Positions 41,701 to 53,656 of a stretch of DNA of 64,000 bases are shown piece by piece. The notes beneath the pieces were generated by a model. That model worked only from the letters and a program-made list of their open reading frames with translations, was not told where the DNA came from and made no database searches. Within the stretch, counting starts at the first letter, position 1. Every line of letters starts with the position of its first letter. Location: positions 77,943,669-78,007,668 of the forward strand of contig CM041292.1 in assembly GCA_023052935.1 (NCBI GenBank), in the 5' to 3' direction. This stretch comes from Piezodorus guildinii (Eukaryota > Arthropoda > Insecta > Hemiptera > Pentatomidae). The position numbers and the translations under genes are program-made.

Positions 41701-42345
41701 AATTGTTCCTTCACCTATCTTCCAAGTAATTGTAAACAAAAAGTTAGGATAATGGTGATATTCCATTCTAAAATGAGGACCACTACAAATATGTAAACAA
41801 AACTTTTTTTATCCTTTCCTTTTTTTTGTTTTTCCCTATGATATTACGATGTTAGTGAGAAGTACAATGATATCATCTCTTCATACACATATGTTTATAT
41901 GATTATAAACATATATATACTACTATTGTCCTATTCACTACCTTATAAATAATGTAAGCAGTAGTCGTATGTCGTACAAGTAGCCGTATTTACTACTAGT
42001 ATAAATAATATATGTATATCCTAAGTTTGTATTTGTTTAATGTATTTCTTCTTGTTTCAGACACAAGACTCAGTTTTGTACTTAACTGTTATTTTAAAGG
42101 ACTGAAGGTCCCAAAATAAAATTCCATTTTCTTTCTTTCTACGAATAAAGTTAATAATTAGAGCTAGATCTAATTTTATTCTTTCAAATTAGGAATAGCG
42201 CACCCGTAAAATTCGGCTCACTCAAAATAATCAATAAGTCTTAGCTTACGAACACAACGGCTGTATGTCGTACAATAGTAATTATTATTGGTTCATTGTT
42301 GTGACGCTTTCTTTCAAACGTCCTGAAGAAAGCCTATTATAATTT

Positions 42346-42544
42346 AGGCCGGAACCATATCTTGTAAATTGGATGTGTAGACTAAACAAAATAAAAAAGT
42401 AAAATGTACGTCAAGCTGCCTTCCAAAAGTTTTCCTTTTTATTTTTTAATGATTGTTACTAGGAATTAGATACTTGAAAAAACCGGCAACAAGAATATCA
42501 AGATTTCTCGATCATGAAAATAGGGATTAACCAAGGCCGGAACC
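42346..42544. repeat. 180 bp interspersed element, copy 2, with 11 bp target duplication
   Basis: Element 42357-42533 is flanked by AGGCCGGAACC on both sides (42346-42356 and 42534-42544), which marks it as a genuine insertion. Same termini as the copy at 39360. The lack of inverted repeats and an 11 bp duplication suggest retroposition or an unusual DNA element. Confidence 0.85.
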
Positions 42545-44039
42545 TCAGCACCAGTTTATTAAGTTCATATCTTAATTGTGCGTTCTTTTGACTGCACCCT
42601 GAACTAACTTCACCCCAAAAATATTTTCGCATATAGACAAACAGGTCTGAGGTAGAATTTCTAGCGAATATGAAACTGGTGGTTAAAGGTCCTTACGACC
42701 TCATCAGTTAATGGGCTAGCTGTGTGGGAGCCTATCTACCACCTCTTACTGAATTAACTTATTATTTATTAACTGCTTCTTATCTTGTCTCTGCCTACAT
42801 ACAAAGGGGCTTTCAACCTCACCTCGCCGATTATAGATTACTTTTACACTTTACTTGAATTATTCTACATTTCAATAAGTAAGGATTGGTTTAAAAACTT
42901 AAAAATGACATTTTAGTTAACGCACTATAGGAAAACTTGGTCGCAATAAAAAAAAAATAAAAAAAATATTGGATTAAAGCGCATATAGGTATTCCCAAAA
43001 ATTGTGAAGTAAGCCGCCTCGTCACAATTTGCGATTCCCTCGGGCACATCAAGTACATACATCAGACTGCCCTACAAGGATTTTTTTTTTGGTAAATAAG
43101 AGGTTGGTTCCTTATCATGAGTCTTCCACTGGAAGAGTTTATCAGTCAGATGCTCCTCGAATTTTGGATAAGCCGTGGTTTTATGGATTTAAACCAGCCA
43201 AAAGACGACGTCATTAAATAGAACTGTAGACATAGATCTAAGCATGGTGTGTGCAAAGAATATCTATAGCGCATAGGGCTCATAACTCTTTTGACTGTAA
43301 CCAAAAAGAAATCCTTTAGCACATAATTATGGACCGCCCTGCCAATAAAAAGATAAGAAAAAGAAGTCTGTTATCCTTTATATATATATACAATCATGTT
43401 ATATGTTCAATAATAGTATTTCTTCTTTAATCTGAATTTTTGTTTGTGTCTCTTGTGCTGCTCCGACTCACCACCTCTTGTCCTCCACAAAAGTCCTTTT
43501 GTGCGCCAAAGTGGTGAGAAAGGGGAGAGAGGCAGAGAGAAGAATGCGTGTGCAAAGTTGGGAGAAAATTATATTTGCGTGGTCTGTAAGGCCGTTACGT
43601 GTCAAAATAACAAAAGCGATAATAATAAAAATACATACAATCATGATAATCGCTATAAAAATGTATTGACACCAAGAAAACACAAGGAAATCATTAGTGT
43701 CGCTCAATCATTATTATTATTTTTTCATTCGCACCTGTCAGAAGAATTATGAGGGAATAAGCAAATGTGCTATATAAAACATAAGCATTGGACATGAGGA
43801 AGGAAAGTGCCCAATAGCACTTCTTTTAACAGTCACTTAAGCTATGGACATGTTTATAATTCTGTTGTCTCGTGCCCGTGCAGTTTGCTATAAAAATGAG
43901 AATAGAGAGTTCGTCAATTGTTGGTTATTGTAAGTACGTATGTAGAATATGTTTTATACGTAACAAGATGCTGCTGTCGTTATGAGTCTTAAAATTTTTT
44001 ATTGAAATGATTGCTGTTTTTGTGTCTTTTTTGCTCAAC

Positions 44040-44400
44040 CATAAATCTGCGAGGCGTAATACTGTAGGTAATAATATAGGTTTAAGTATGTATGTATATG
44101 TATTCAGTTTCTGTCTAATTTTAAGTTTTGAGGAAGTGGAAAGAAGAGATTATAGTACTTTCAGTCGCTAGTGGAGTCTTTCATTTCATCTTAACATGTG
44201 AGTCCCAAGTCATCCTTCGGTTGAGTGTTAGTCTTAAGGTAACGTACAGACCCAGTAAAAGGAATTTGGTTGTCGCCGATAAAAAGTTGTGGGGAAGTAT
44301 TATGTAATATTATGAACTTATATGTTTTGAGTTGTCATGATATGATCGAATTTTCCAAAGGCAGAACCAATTTTATAGGAGGATTAAGCTCAATTATTGA
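44040..44400 (-). pseudogene. LINE fragment with RT thumb motif
   Basis: On the minus strand: LFIGDNQIPFTGSVRYL, then LRLTLNRRMTWDSHVKMK. The pattern RYLGLxLxxRxTWxxHV is diagnostic of jockey/I-type reverse transcriptases. Frames shift between the two blocks. Confidence 0.6.
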
Positions 44401-44985
44401 ATCAAATAGTAAAATATGTTCAGGAAGAAAATAGTAAGGGTATTCATTAATATTATTATTATTGCCTGTATAGAATACTCGAAGGTGAAAAAAAAAATAA
44501 ATTAAAAAATGGAACTGACCAAAATCATGACAAACACGTTATGCTTATGTCGTTTGAAAATATTTTAATTGAATGCTTCCTATCAGTATCTGTTGTGTAT
44601 TCACTTATTACGTGACGTTTTTATCCACTATGTTTATGGGTATTTTTGTGTGTTTGTTTGTTCATTTGTTTTATATTTCTCCTTTTTACTGATTTTACGT
44701 ATTTTTAATCTATTCTGACAATACGCGAGATCAATTACTGTTTGTTTATTGTGTAATTTACAAATAAAATGTATCATCGTGGATCGTATAAGCAACAGCC
44801 ATATCGTTAGATTTTCATTAAGAAGGTTCAAAGGATTCTCACCTAGAGAAGTCACAAAACTTCAAAATCATAATTCAATCACTGGTTAGGAACCAAGAAT
44901 GGAAGTTATAAATGGAAAACTGAAGGAGAGTGAGTGTAAAATGAAACTAAACTCATGACCAAACCCTTTTGGAGCTTTTACTTAC

Positions 44986-45041
44986 TTTTCCGACCTCTTG
45001 TAAACTGGAGTATTCTTATCATCGTCCAGCGACGTTTGGTT
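44986..45041 (-). other. Possible small upstream exon (56 nt)
   Basis: A minus-strand segment bounded by attttag and a perfect GTAAGT donor, open in one frame as QTSLDDDKNTPVYKRSE. It lies 13 kb upstream of the first supported Tmc exon on the same strand. It could be a 5' exon (coding or untranslated) of Tmc or a short exon of another transcript. Direct splicing to 31823 in this coding frame would hit a stop, so an intermediate exon or an untranslated role would be needed. Confidence 0.25.
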
Positions 45042-46189
45042 CTAAAATAATTTATAATCGTATTTTAGAAATAAAGAGGAACCACTAGAATGAATTTTCA
45101 CTCATTGAAATATCCTTACAGCTGTGAGTATTTGCGGTACTTGGGGCCAATAATAATGTTAGTGGTGTTTGACTACTATCATTGTCCATTATATCAAATA
45201 TATACTGATTGATTTCTATTTATTGTTAAGAAGGTTTCAGCTTTAATACTACTATTTATTTGAATAAGCTATTATTATTAATTATAGATAATAGAATGTG
45301 ATATAATCTATAACATCTTGACTTGTCGATTGTAGTTTTCATAATTTATTGTGTGTAGTATTTTAAGTTATTCTCTTTTTCCGGCTTATTTTACTACTTT
45401 GTCCTCCAATCGCTTCATGTTCCCTTATACAGGATGCAGGTTGCAGCATATGCAGAGAACACTGCAATGGGGCATCGGCATCGAAAGTTAAAATTTTCCT
45501 TGAGCATAAGATTTTCGGAAAGAATCTCCTTTACACATTCTTATTGTTACCAATACTGTAATGTTAATGTCACAAAAAGAAATGTTAAATATTGCAAATT
45601 TTAAAAACCATGTTTATATGGTGGGCAATTCAAAGCAATACTTATGAGCAATTAAAAAACATACAGGTAGATAGGTGAGGGATTTTAGGGCGATAAATTT
45701 CTAGACTGTTACGCACGAAAAAACATACATTTGATAATAGATCAATTAAAATGGCAAAGGGTCAGGGAGAAGAAAAAAGTCATTCAACAACTGTAACCAA
45801 CAATTCGCACAGCAGTCACAGAGTTAATGTTTAACATCTTGTATTTGGGTACAAAGAGGGGCTTAACCGCTTCTTCTTATCTATACACTTATACTACAAC
45901 AGACTTTGAATCACAAACCGTTAAATATAATAAAACATTTTAAAATAATTTCTTCTTATTCAGCCAGCTACCTTCCTTGGCCATACAGCCATTTGATGCC
46001 ATGCTCCTCCATGTCGCCATAATGAAAAAATCTAATTTCATCACAAGAGTGAATGTGCTCAATCAATTGTTTTCTTCCTGGCAATATGACTTAGTACAGA
46101 GTCTTGGTTTGTGTAGCATAAGTTAAAAATGGTATATCAGAAGCTGAAATGTATAGATCAAAATCACTTCTGCTCATGGATTGAAAGAA

Positions 46190-46640
46190 GGGGTTAACAG
46201 GAAAAATAAATTATACTCCAGAAATCCAGACAACACTAAAATCATCAAAGTCCCAAATGAATATGATGCATCTAGTACTACTTTCCTTAGCTCCACACCA
46301 TCTCCTAATAACAGCCAAATGAGAACAATAACCAACCTTCAAAAAAGACAATGATTATTGAAAAATTACATCAAAAAGAAGAAACTGTTTAGACGCCTCT
46401 TTATACCATCCTTATCTGTAAAGGATGTACACAGGTTTGACTATTCTTTTAAAATCTCAATCCATCACCTTCCATAGTAATTTAATCAAAACTGATGAGG
46501 TTCTCAAGCCATTACAAAAATTAAATTTGTTATCATAAGAAGCATAAATTTTATTATATCACCTTAGTACAGTTTAAAGAATTATCACATAACATCCTTA
46601 CAGGCCAAAACAACTAAAACCTAACCCTCAGAATAATAAT
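46190..46640 (+). pseudogene. Possible jockey-type ORF1 remnant
   Basis: Weak plus-strand matches (PSPNNSQMRTITNLQKRQ, FKISIHHLP) recall the linker and PRE_C2HC-type region of jockey gag proteins. Many stops are present. Assignment is by general pattern only. Confidence 0.25.
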
Positions 46641-46837
46641 TATAACTGCCACCAGATTATGAAGAGGAATAAATCTTCTTTTAAATTAAATACATAAACA
46701 AAAATAGATGCCCCTTAATGTAAAGTCTAGAGCTAATATCTAGTTTGTTCAAAGACTTGTTGTTCACTTCAATACATATTTTATAATAATAAATTAAATT
46801 CACGAGGTAGATTAGCTAGATATTTAGGCATATTGTT

Positions 46838-47121
46838 TTTTTATTCATTTAACGTCACTTTATGCTACTATGGCTAATCGGACGATGCTAAAGTGGGAGT
46901 CCTACACTTTGCCTAACCAGGTATAATTAGAATAGGGGTCTTTAACGAGTAGCTGATATCCACAGGCTCGGGATGACTACCTTTTTATGTACTTTCCTAA
47001 GAAAGGCATAACTAAGAATTTTTTTTTCCCATTACAAAATCCTGAGATCACCTGCCAGGTTTGAATCAGCCACCCTGGATAGAAGGCTGTTATGCTAGCC
47101 ACTATACCATGGTTGATCCCC
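46838..47121 (-). repeat. SINE family A copy 5 (full length)
   Basis: About 284 bp, minus strand, from tttaacgtcactttatgcta to the head ending near ggttgatcccc. The B-box region reads GGTTTGAATCAGCC on the plus strand. It is diverged from copy 4 by scattered substitutions. Confidence 0.82.
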
Positions 47122-47129
47122 TTTAAGAT

Positions 47130-49177
47130 ATCGAGATTTTGATATTAAAGGAGCTGTATGTTATTAAATTTTAGGATCACACCAACTAGGAATTTCACAA
47201 AATGACATTACTTTGAAAAATTTTAACTCTCTACCCCATTCAAGGCCCTACTAGGAGGTTGCTAGACACATAAAAAGGTATGATATCAATGAGTTGTTAC
47301 TTTAATATTCTCATGTAAAATAGCATAAATTAGAATTCCCCTGGAGTGGTTGGAAATTACTTAGTGGCAATCCTATAGAATAAATCTCAATCGACCCATT
47401 CTGATTAGAAGAAGCAGGTTATAAAAAAAGTATATAGAATAACATCCTGTCAGATTTAATTGGATTACAAAAGGAGGTTAGTTATAAAAACAAACAACAG
47501 ATTGAACGCTTAACCAGCCTCTGGAAACATAGTTAAATAATTCAGAGGAAGGTAATTCCTCAGTAGCATTAGGACAGTTGTCTGTGTTTGTCAGAGTAGT
47601 TCATTTTTCAGTGGAAAAAAAAAACAATAGAACTTAAAAGTTTATTTTGCAAAAAAATTATTTCTTTTAAAGTAAATCACAATCTGATGAGCAAATTAAA
47701 ACTATTTTTTCTTACCAGCAGCCTCAGGCAGTTGTACCTAAATTACTTATTTGATTAATCTGGCACTGTTAATAATAATGATAATAATCTTAGATAAAAA
47801 AATGTCACTTCTAGAATTTCAGATTTATTCTAATTTCGAATTCATCGATAAAAATAAATAATTTAAATCTTAAAATATTTACAGCAGGAAATTTTTGAAT
47901 AAGGAAACGGAAGAAAAATAATGAAAAAATTCACATATTATAAAATGGATTTATTTAAATATAAAATTACCTAACAGTAAGGAAAAAAGTCTTTTTAAAT
48001 ATTATATTTAACTACATAATCTTACATATACATTTAACAATATATAAAAAATTAGCATTATTTACAACTGTTCCAAAATCTTTGAGGACACTTCTTATAC
48101 ACATTACACTGTAAGAGATGATATCTACGAAGTTATATTTTCCAATGGAAAATATATCGTGATCTAGTCTAAATATGAAAATCCCTCATTTTCACTTCAC
48201 TATATTTTAATGTAAAACATTACTGTTTTTGAACACTAAAACATTTTTTCAAAGTGAGAGGGATTTCTTGAGCAAAAAACTAATTCATCTGTTTGGTAAC
48301 AGAATAGTTCTATTAAAAAATACAGTCTGTTGTGTTTGAATAAATTAATACTTTATTAAATTACTTTATTTGTATGTAAAAGATAATGTAAAACTATAAA
48401 AGAAAAGTCCAATGTCAAATGTATTAAATAAATAATTGTCAATATTATAACATAAACAAATAGAAATGTTTATGGCATCAGCAATTGAATTAAAGTAATC
48501 TTTAGTGACAATGACTTCAATGATAAGATTTTATACACAAAAAAAAAAAATAGATTATTAATAATGAAAAGACAATTAGAAGATGAGTTCATTAAAATTA
48601 AATCATTAGGCTAGAGTAAAAAATATTTACAAATATTTTTTCTATCATAAAAAAGTTTTGTATAAAAATTTTGCAGTTTAAATATTACTAAATAGTAATA
48701 TTTAATTATTTTAACACTAAAATGTTACTACTTTTACATAGATGAAAATATCTTTGGAATTAATTTTCACCACTTTAGCAACGAGAAACGTAATTTACTT
48801 AAGCCAATATTAAATAAAGTTTTAACTGAAATTAGATCATGATTCAAATAATTATCTTTGATCTAATAACTGATTTTTCCCCATTTTTTTAATATTAACC
48901 CAATTGGAATTCTGACCTATATGGAATTCAAAATAATTATCATCTATCAAATTAATATATTCCAAGTTAAGTCCTTATAAATAAAAAGTTTTATCTTACA
49001 AATTTCAAAAATAAAAAGCTACAATTCACTAAATAATTTCCCTATATTTAACCTTAGAATACTTTTCTGACAAAACTATGTCCTATTGTCAAATATCATT
49101 TGCCAATAATGAATTTAGTTTTATTCATCTGGAATGGCTAATATGTGTTTGGAAACCCCTGAATATTTTATGTTTGA
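47130..49177. other. Unassigned AT-rich stretch downstream of the candidate terminal exon
   Basis: Part of this may be 3' UTR of the exon at 49363-49178. No coding or mobile-element signal was seen. Confidence 0.4.
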
Positions 49178-49363
49178 TTAAAATGTTGTAACTTTCCCAA
49201 TTTTAAGCCCCAGTAGTTTTCTTCGTTTTCTACTCGGAAGTCTATTTATTAAGAAAAGGTTGTCGGTGTCATCACCGTCTGGCGAGTCTACGAAACCACT
49301 CTCAGGTCTGGACAACGGCTGCAGCATTTCAAACCATCTTGTAACTTTGCTCGTAGGACTCAT
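49178..49363 (-). CDS. Candidate further terminal exon, probably of the NOS1AP-like gene
   Basis: 186 nt including stop, directly after a tttaattttag acceptor, phase 0. It encodes SPTSKVTRWFEMLQPLSRPE, an Asp-rich patch, then a basic SRKRRKLLGLKIGK tail. Base composition and amino-acid pattern are coding-like. It could be spliced from any phase-0 donor of the gene upstream (exon C at 56132), giving a third C-terminus. It could instead be the last exon of an unrelated minus-strand transcript. Confidence 0.5.
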   Translation of the reverse strand: MSPTSKVTRWFEMLQPLSRPESGFVDSPDGDDTDNLFLINRLPSRKRRKLLGLKIGKVTTF

Positions 49364-49943
49364 CTAAAATTAAAAAAAGGCATTAGTAAAATAACGGAGG
49401 TCCTAATATTAAGCTGTTCCCATGCATTTATACCTCATGCATGCATCACTTACCTAATAAAAGCAAATTATGATAACCTTCCACCCCAGTTTTCCTTTAT
49501 ACAATTTTTTAAGCTTTTGCCAGAAGTTAGTAATGAAGCGATAAGTAAAAAGCAGTGTTTATGACATTTTAGCTGTGATGAATTAATTGTAGGTGCAATT
49601 ATATTTGTTTTTACAAAATTAGTTTAATTTATGTTTCTTGTTAGGGTTAGTTTTTCAATTTTTAAATAATCTAAATTCATAATTATACTAATTAATAGTA
49701 TGCTACAACTATTAGTTTACTAATTCTACCTAATTTTATCATAAATATATCATAATAAAAACTTTAAAAAAATGATTAAAAAGAGATAAATAGAATATGA
49801 ATAAATTATTAAATTACATATAAATAATTTTTAATTGACTGGTGGCTTAAATTTATTGATTTAATTTAAAAATGATAAAATCTTAATGATATAATGATAT
49901 GTTATTAAGTATTATGTATACTGAAAAAATGCTAAAAAACACA

Positions 49944-50240
49944 ATGGTTTATTATTTCCAAATAGCAATATTAGAATATAAATATTTATATAGCTGCTGA
50001 TAGGCAATAAAGTAATATGAAAAGCAATAATTCAAAGGATATTAGCATATCACTACTGCTGATTTCAAAACCCTATATCACCTTGTAGTTGATCAATTTC
50101 AGTGATTATTTTTTCATTTTGTCGAAAATTTAATTCTTTATCAAATTGTTGGTATTTATTTATTTATTAATTAGGACAAATGGATTTTTTTTATTCGTTA
50201 TTCGGATTCTATGGATCTTATTAAAACATAAGCTCTCAAA
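49944..50240. repeat. Second copy of the 40.6 kb repeat family, shorter
   Basis: It shares AATGGTTTATTATTTCCAAA, CTGCTGATTTCAAAACCCTA and GGATTTTTTTTATTCGTTAT with 40558-41640 but lacks the internal tandem units. Confidence 0.65.
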
Positions 50241-50249
50241 TTTTGAGGG

Positions 50250-53215
50250 AGGGTAATTTTTTTTTTTCTTTTTTTGGTTTATTATAAAGGTTCATTATTG
50301 AAAATAATAAACTAAAAGGACTGAATACATTTAAAAATAAATAAATAATTTTACATGAAAACTATTATTTCTTTCAAATTTTATACTTAAAAATTTGCAA
50401 ATTTAATTTTTATTGCAGTAAGTTTGCAATAAGGTTTATGCAAATCAGTTATTGGAATTAATAATAATTGATTAATAAATAAATAAATAAGTAATAAAAG
50501 CATCAAAAAGAATCACTGTTTATTTTCCGATATAAGGAATACATCCACTCAATTAACTTAGATCAATTTTGAAATAATGATTGTAAAAAGGTTTTGAAAA
50601 AGATAATTATAAAAGTACAGTAAGAATGGAGTGGACATGCATGTGGGTATCATGAGTGTAAAGCTAAGCACTCTTGTTATATTGTATCGAAATATTATCA
50701 GGACTTGAAGGGTTCGATTCATAAAAAAAATTCATTTGAAGAACGCCTAGGTAGTGATGTGTTGCAACAAAGTTATAAAATATTGAGCAATTTTCTTGTC
50801 CCTAGAATCTAAAAATTAGAAAATTATATTCATTACCCTAATTATATTGATCATTGAACAGAGTGTGGGTTTACACATGCGTGTTATCTGTTACCATCAT
50901 AATCATGATCTGAAAACCCTCACATCAATCCTAATAGTATCTTATGCTAAAAAAAAATCCAATGAATGTATATAGGCACTTGTTTTTACTAAAATAAAAA
51001 TTATTTTTCAGCCACTTTATCAAAATTACAGTCAACATCTAACAAGCTGAAGTCGCTGCTGTCAAGGCCATTCTAAGTAGTATATTCACCCTACTAGTTT
51101 AAGAAATAATACTTTAAGTCTGTAAAACATTCAGAGCCTCTTCCTAAAAAAAGTTGGGACAGAGAAAATAATTAAAATAAAATATATAATAATGAATGAG
51201 AATAAAAGGTGTGGCTAGGACTGTATTTACATACAAGCACATACCTAATTTTCAAATTTAATGCATATAGACAGTTTTTGAAAAAATAATTTACATTTTC
51301 AAAACAATTGGCTTCCCCCAACGACTTTCATCTTACTTTGGCCCCTCTGACGAAAATCTTGTATCACCCTACCACAACACGCATGTGTAAACACGCCCTA
51401 AGATTTGTATAGTGCTGCTTCAAGGAAACCATGGTCCACCTTGTCCAAGATTCTGGGTAAACTTTTCTTTCACCCTGTTTGTCCTTTATGTCCTATATTA
51501 TGAAAGTCTGTAAAAACAGTACATCGTCTAGTTAAAAAAAATTTAAGATTAAAGTTCTTTGTTAATGGGAAGATAGTTTATCAATGTTAAATGACACTTA
51601 TACTCTGATTCTAACTAATAGCATACTACAATACTGGTTAGGAAATCAAAATAAACATCCTATAAAAAAATACATTTATTGCTGCCATAGCAACCCTGAC
51701 ATTGCTCACTTCAACTTTTGTTTGTATCAAACTATAATTAAAGACTCCTTTGACAAATGCACATTCCAAACCCACTTTCTTGAATCGTCAATTAATAACA
51801 CATAACAGAATTAGCCATAATTATTTACTATGTAAATTGTGATATGTATTACTACATATATTGCCTATTAATGCAATATAGAATATTTTGATTATCATGC
51901 TATGGATTTGCTATGTTTATATCCACATATGATTAGGGTACATTTATAAATTATATTTAATAGTATAGCTAAACAAATTTGAACAGTAGATATGTCAATG
52001 TTACTAAACAGTTAAAATTGTTACATTTCCTAAATATGTGCTATAAACCTATAAACAAGAATGATGTTTTACTTCGAGTAATATCAAGTAAGAGACAGAC
52101 ATTCTATTTATAAGAAGCAGTCTGTGTTTCCAACATATTATAATTGTAATTAATAACAACTATTTTATTCTCTTTTATTCTGCTCTATAATGTTGTAATT
52201 AGTGCATTTGTGTCTTGTAGAGTAACATGTGATACCGATGAGAATTTTTGTCACTTTAAAACATAAAACAAAAGTATAATAAAAATTTAGGAACTTTGTA
52301 TCTACAATATCTTATCTATACAAATAATGATGCAATCATAAAAATATTTGTGTATCAGGGTACACAACAAATGCAATACTTGTAAAAACATTACAATTAA
52401 AAAAAGAAAACTGTACAAAGTCAGTTGTTTCAGTCACATAAACACATAATACAAAAACTATCTACTGATCCTAACTAAAATAGTTTAAGAATCATTAGGT
52501 AAGTCCCACTTAATGATTAGATTCTCAATATACATATTTTGTTCATATACAAAAAAAAAAATCAACAAATGACTATCGTTATATTTACATTAATAAAACA
52601 ATACTAGGAATACTTTAAGTAAGGCGGTACTAACTGATGACTAAACCTTTTTAAACCAACTTAAGTACGAGGGTAAACAGAGAAGTTTTTCCACAATTTA
52701 AGACGTTTTTTATCCGTACTCATTACAATGATAAAAAAAGAATGATTCCTGCAATACAAATGCTTTTTAACTTTGAGTTATTTAAAAATATCTTCAATTT
52801 CAATAAATAATTTATGAAGAAACCAGAATAACAAATCTAATTTTAGTAAAAATACCATTATGTAGAACATTTTGAATATTGCAGCTTCTATATCACACTA
52901 TTATCCTATTTTTTCTATTGAAAAACATCAGCCAATTACAAACATTTATTAATGTAACTTAATTTTTTAGCCGTTATGATATATCAGGTATATTATCTAA
53001 GTTCAAATACCTTCAATGAGAAGCTAAATTTTAGTAATCTTCAATATACTACCTCAATATAAGTTACATTTAAATGTACTTTAATTTGAACAGTTAATTT
53101 TTTTTAAATAAAAAAAGAATTAAATTAAAGTATAAAATAATCCAATTTGTATGATTAAATTAATGAAGATATGCAAGTGGTTTAAAAAAGTATAGCCATC
53201 AATCAAAGAGAGGCA
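50250..53215. other. AT-rich stretch, probably 3' UTR and intron of the NOS1AP-like gene
   Basis: It begins right after the exon E stop on the minus strand. AATAAA-like hexamers are frequent because of base composition, so the transcript end cannot be fixed. Confidence 0.4.
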
Positions 53216-53656
53216 TTATTTTGTTGTATGCCTTGCCCAAGCCGTCCTTTGAACTTGTGACATAAGTTCACTTCTATTTGGCACTTTTTCACTTGTCGAT
53301 CTTTGAATGAATGGTCCATTGGACGGCAATCTCTTTTCTTGCTGAGGAGAAATATGGAGAGCTCCAAGACCCATGTCTTTCTTTCCTTCCGGGGATAAGG
53401 GAAGAATGAATTGGTCTTCAGGGATTTCAACTTGTGAAGAACGGTGACTGAGGACCGGAGTTGTTGGAAATGAAGAAGCACCAGACCTTTGCTGGTAGAC
53501 GGGAGGAGGGCTGTAGAATGAACGGAGGCGTTGAAGATAGTCGTAACCACCTCCGAGGTTGTAGTAAGAACCGCTCAAACCAGGATGCAGGTATCCAGAA
53601 CCTCCAAGATCTGGCAGGAACATGGGATTTACACCCGCTGTCTCGCAGCCTAGGTG
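53216..53656 (-). CDS. NOS1AP: NOS1AP-like exon E (main C-terminal exon)
   Basis: 441 nt including stop, 146 residues. It follows atgcttcag and is phase 0. It encodes Gly/Tyr/Pro-rich and Ser-rich sequence with [20 protein letters not shown] near the end, which has the look of a constrained terminal motif. Codon use and GC content are clearly coding-like compared with the surroundings. Confidence 0.8.
   Translation of the reverse strand, partial: HLGCETAGVNPMFLPDLGGSGYLHPGLSGSYYNLGGGYDYLQRLRSFYSPPPVYQQRSGASSFPTTPVLSHRSSQVEIPEDQFILPLSPEGKKDMGLGALHISPQQEKRLPSNGPFIQRSTSEKVPNRSELMSQVQRTAWARHTTK

Noticed and set aside
43029..43217. Plus-strand open frame ending in PWFYGFKPAKRRRH
   Set aside because: Looks mildly protein-like and briefly suggested a neuropeptide-type end, but no signal peptide, no amidation/cleavage pattern that fits, and no family recognised; left out as a gene.
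43444..43752. Overlapping frames of 60-100 codons on both strands
   Set aside because: Mutual shadows without motif; the minus frame is merely hydrophobic because of AT content.
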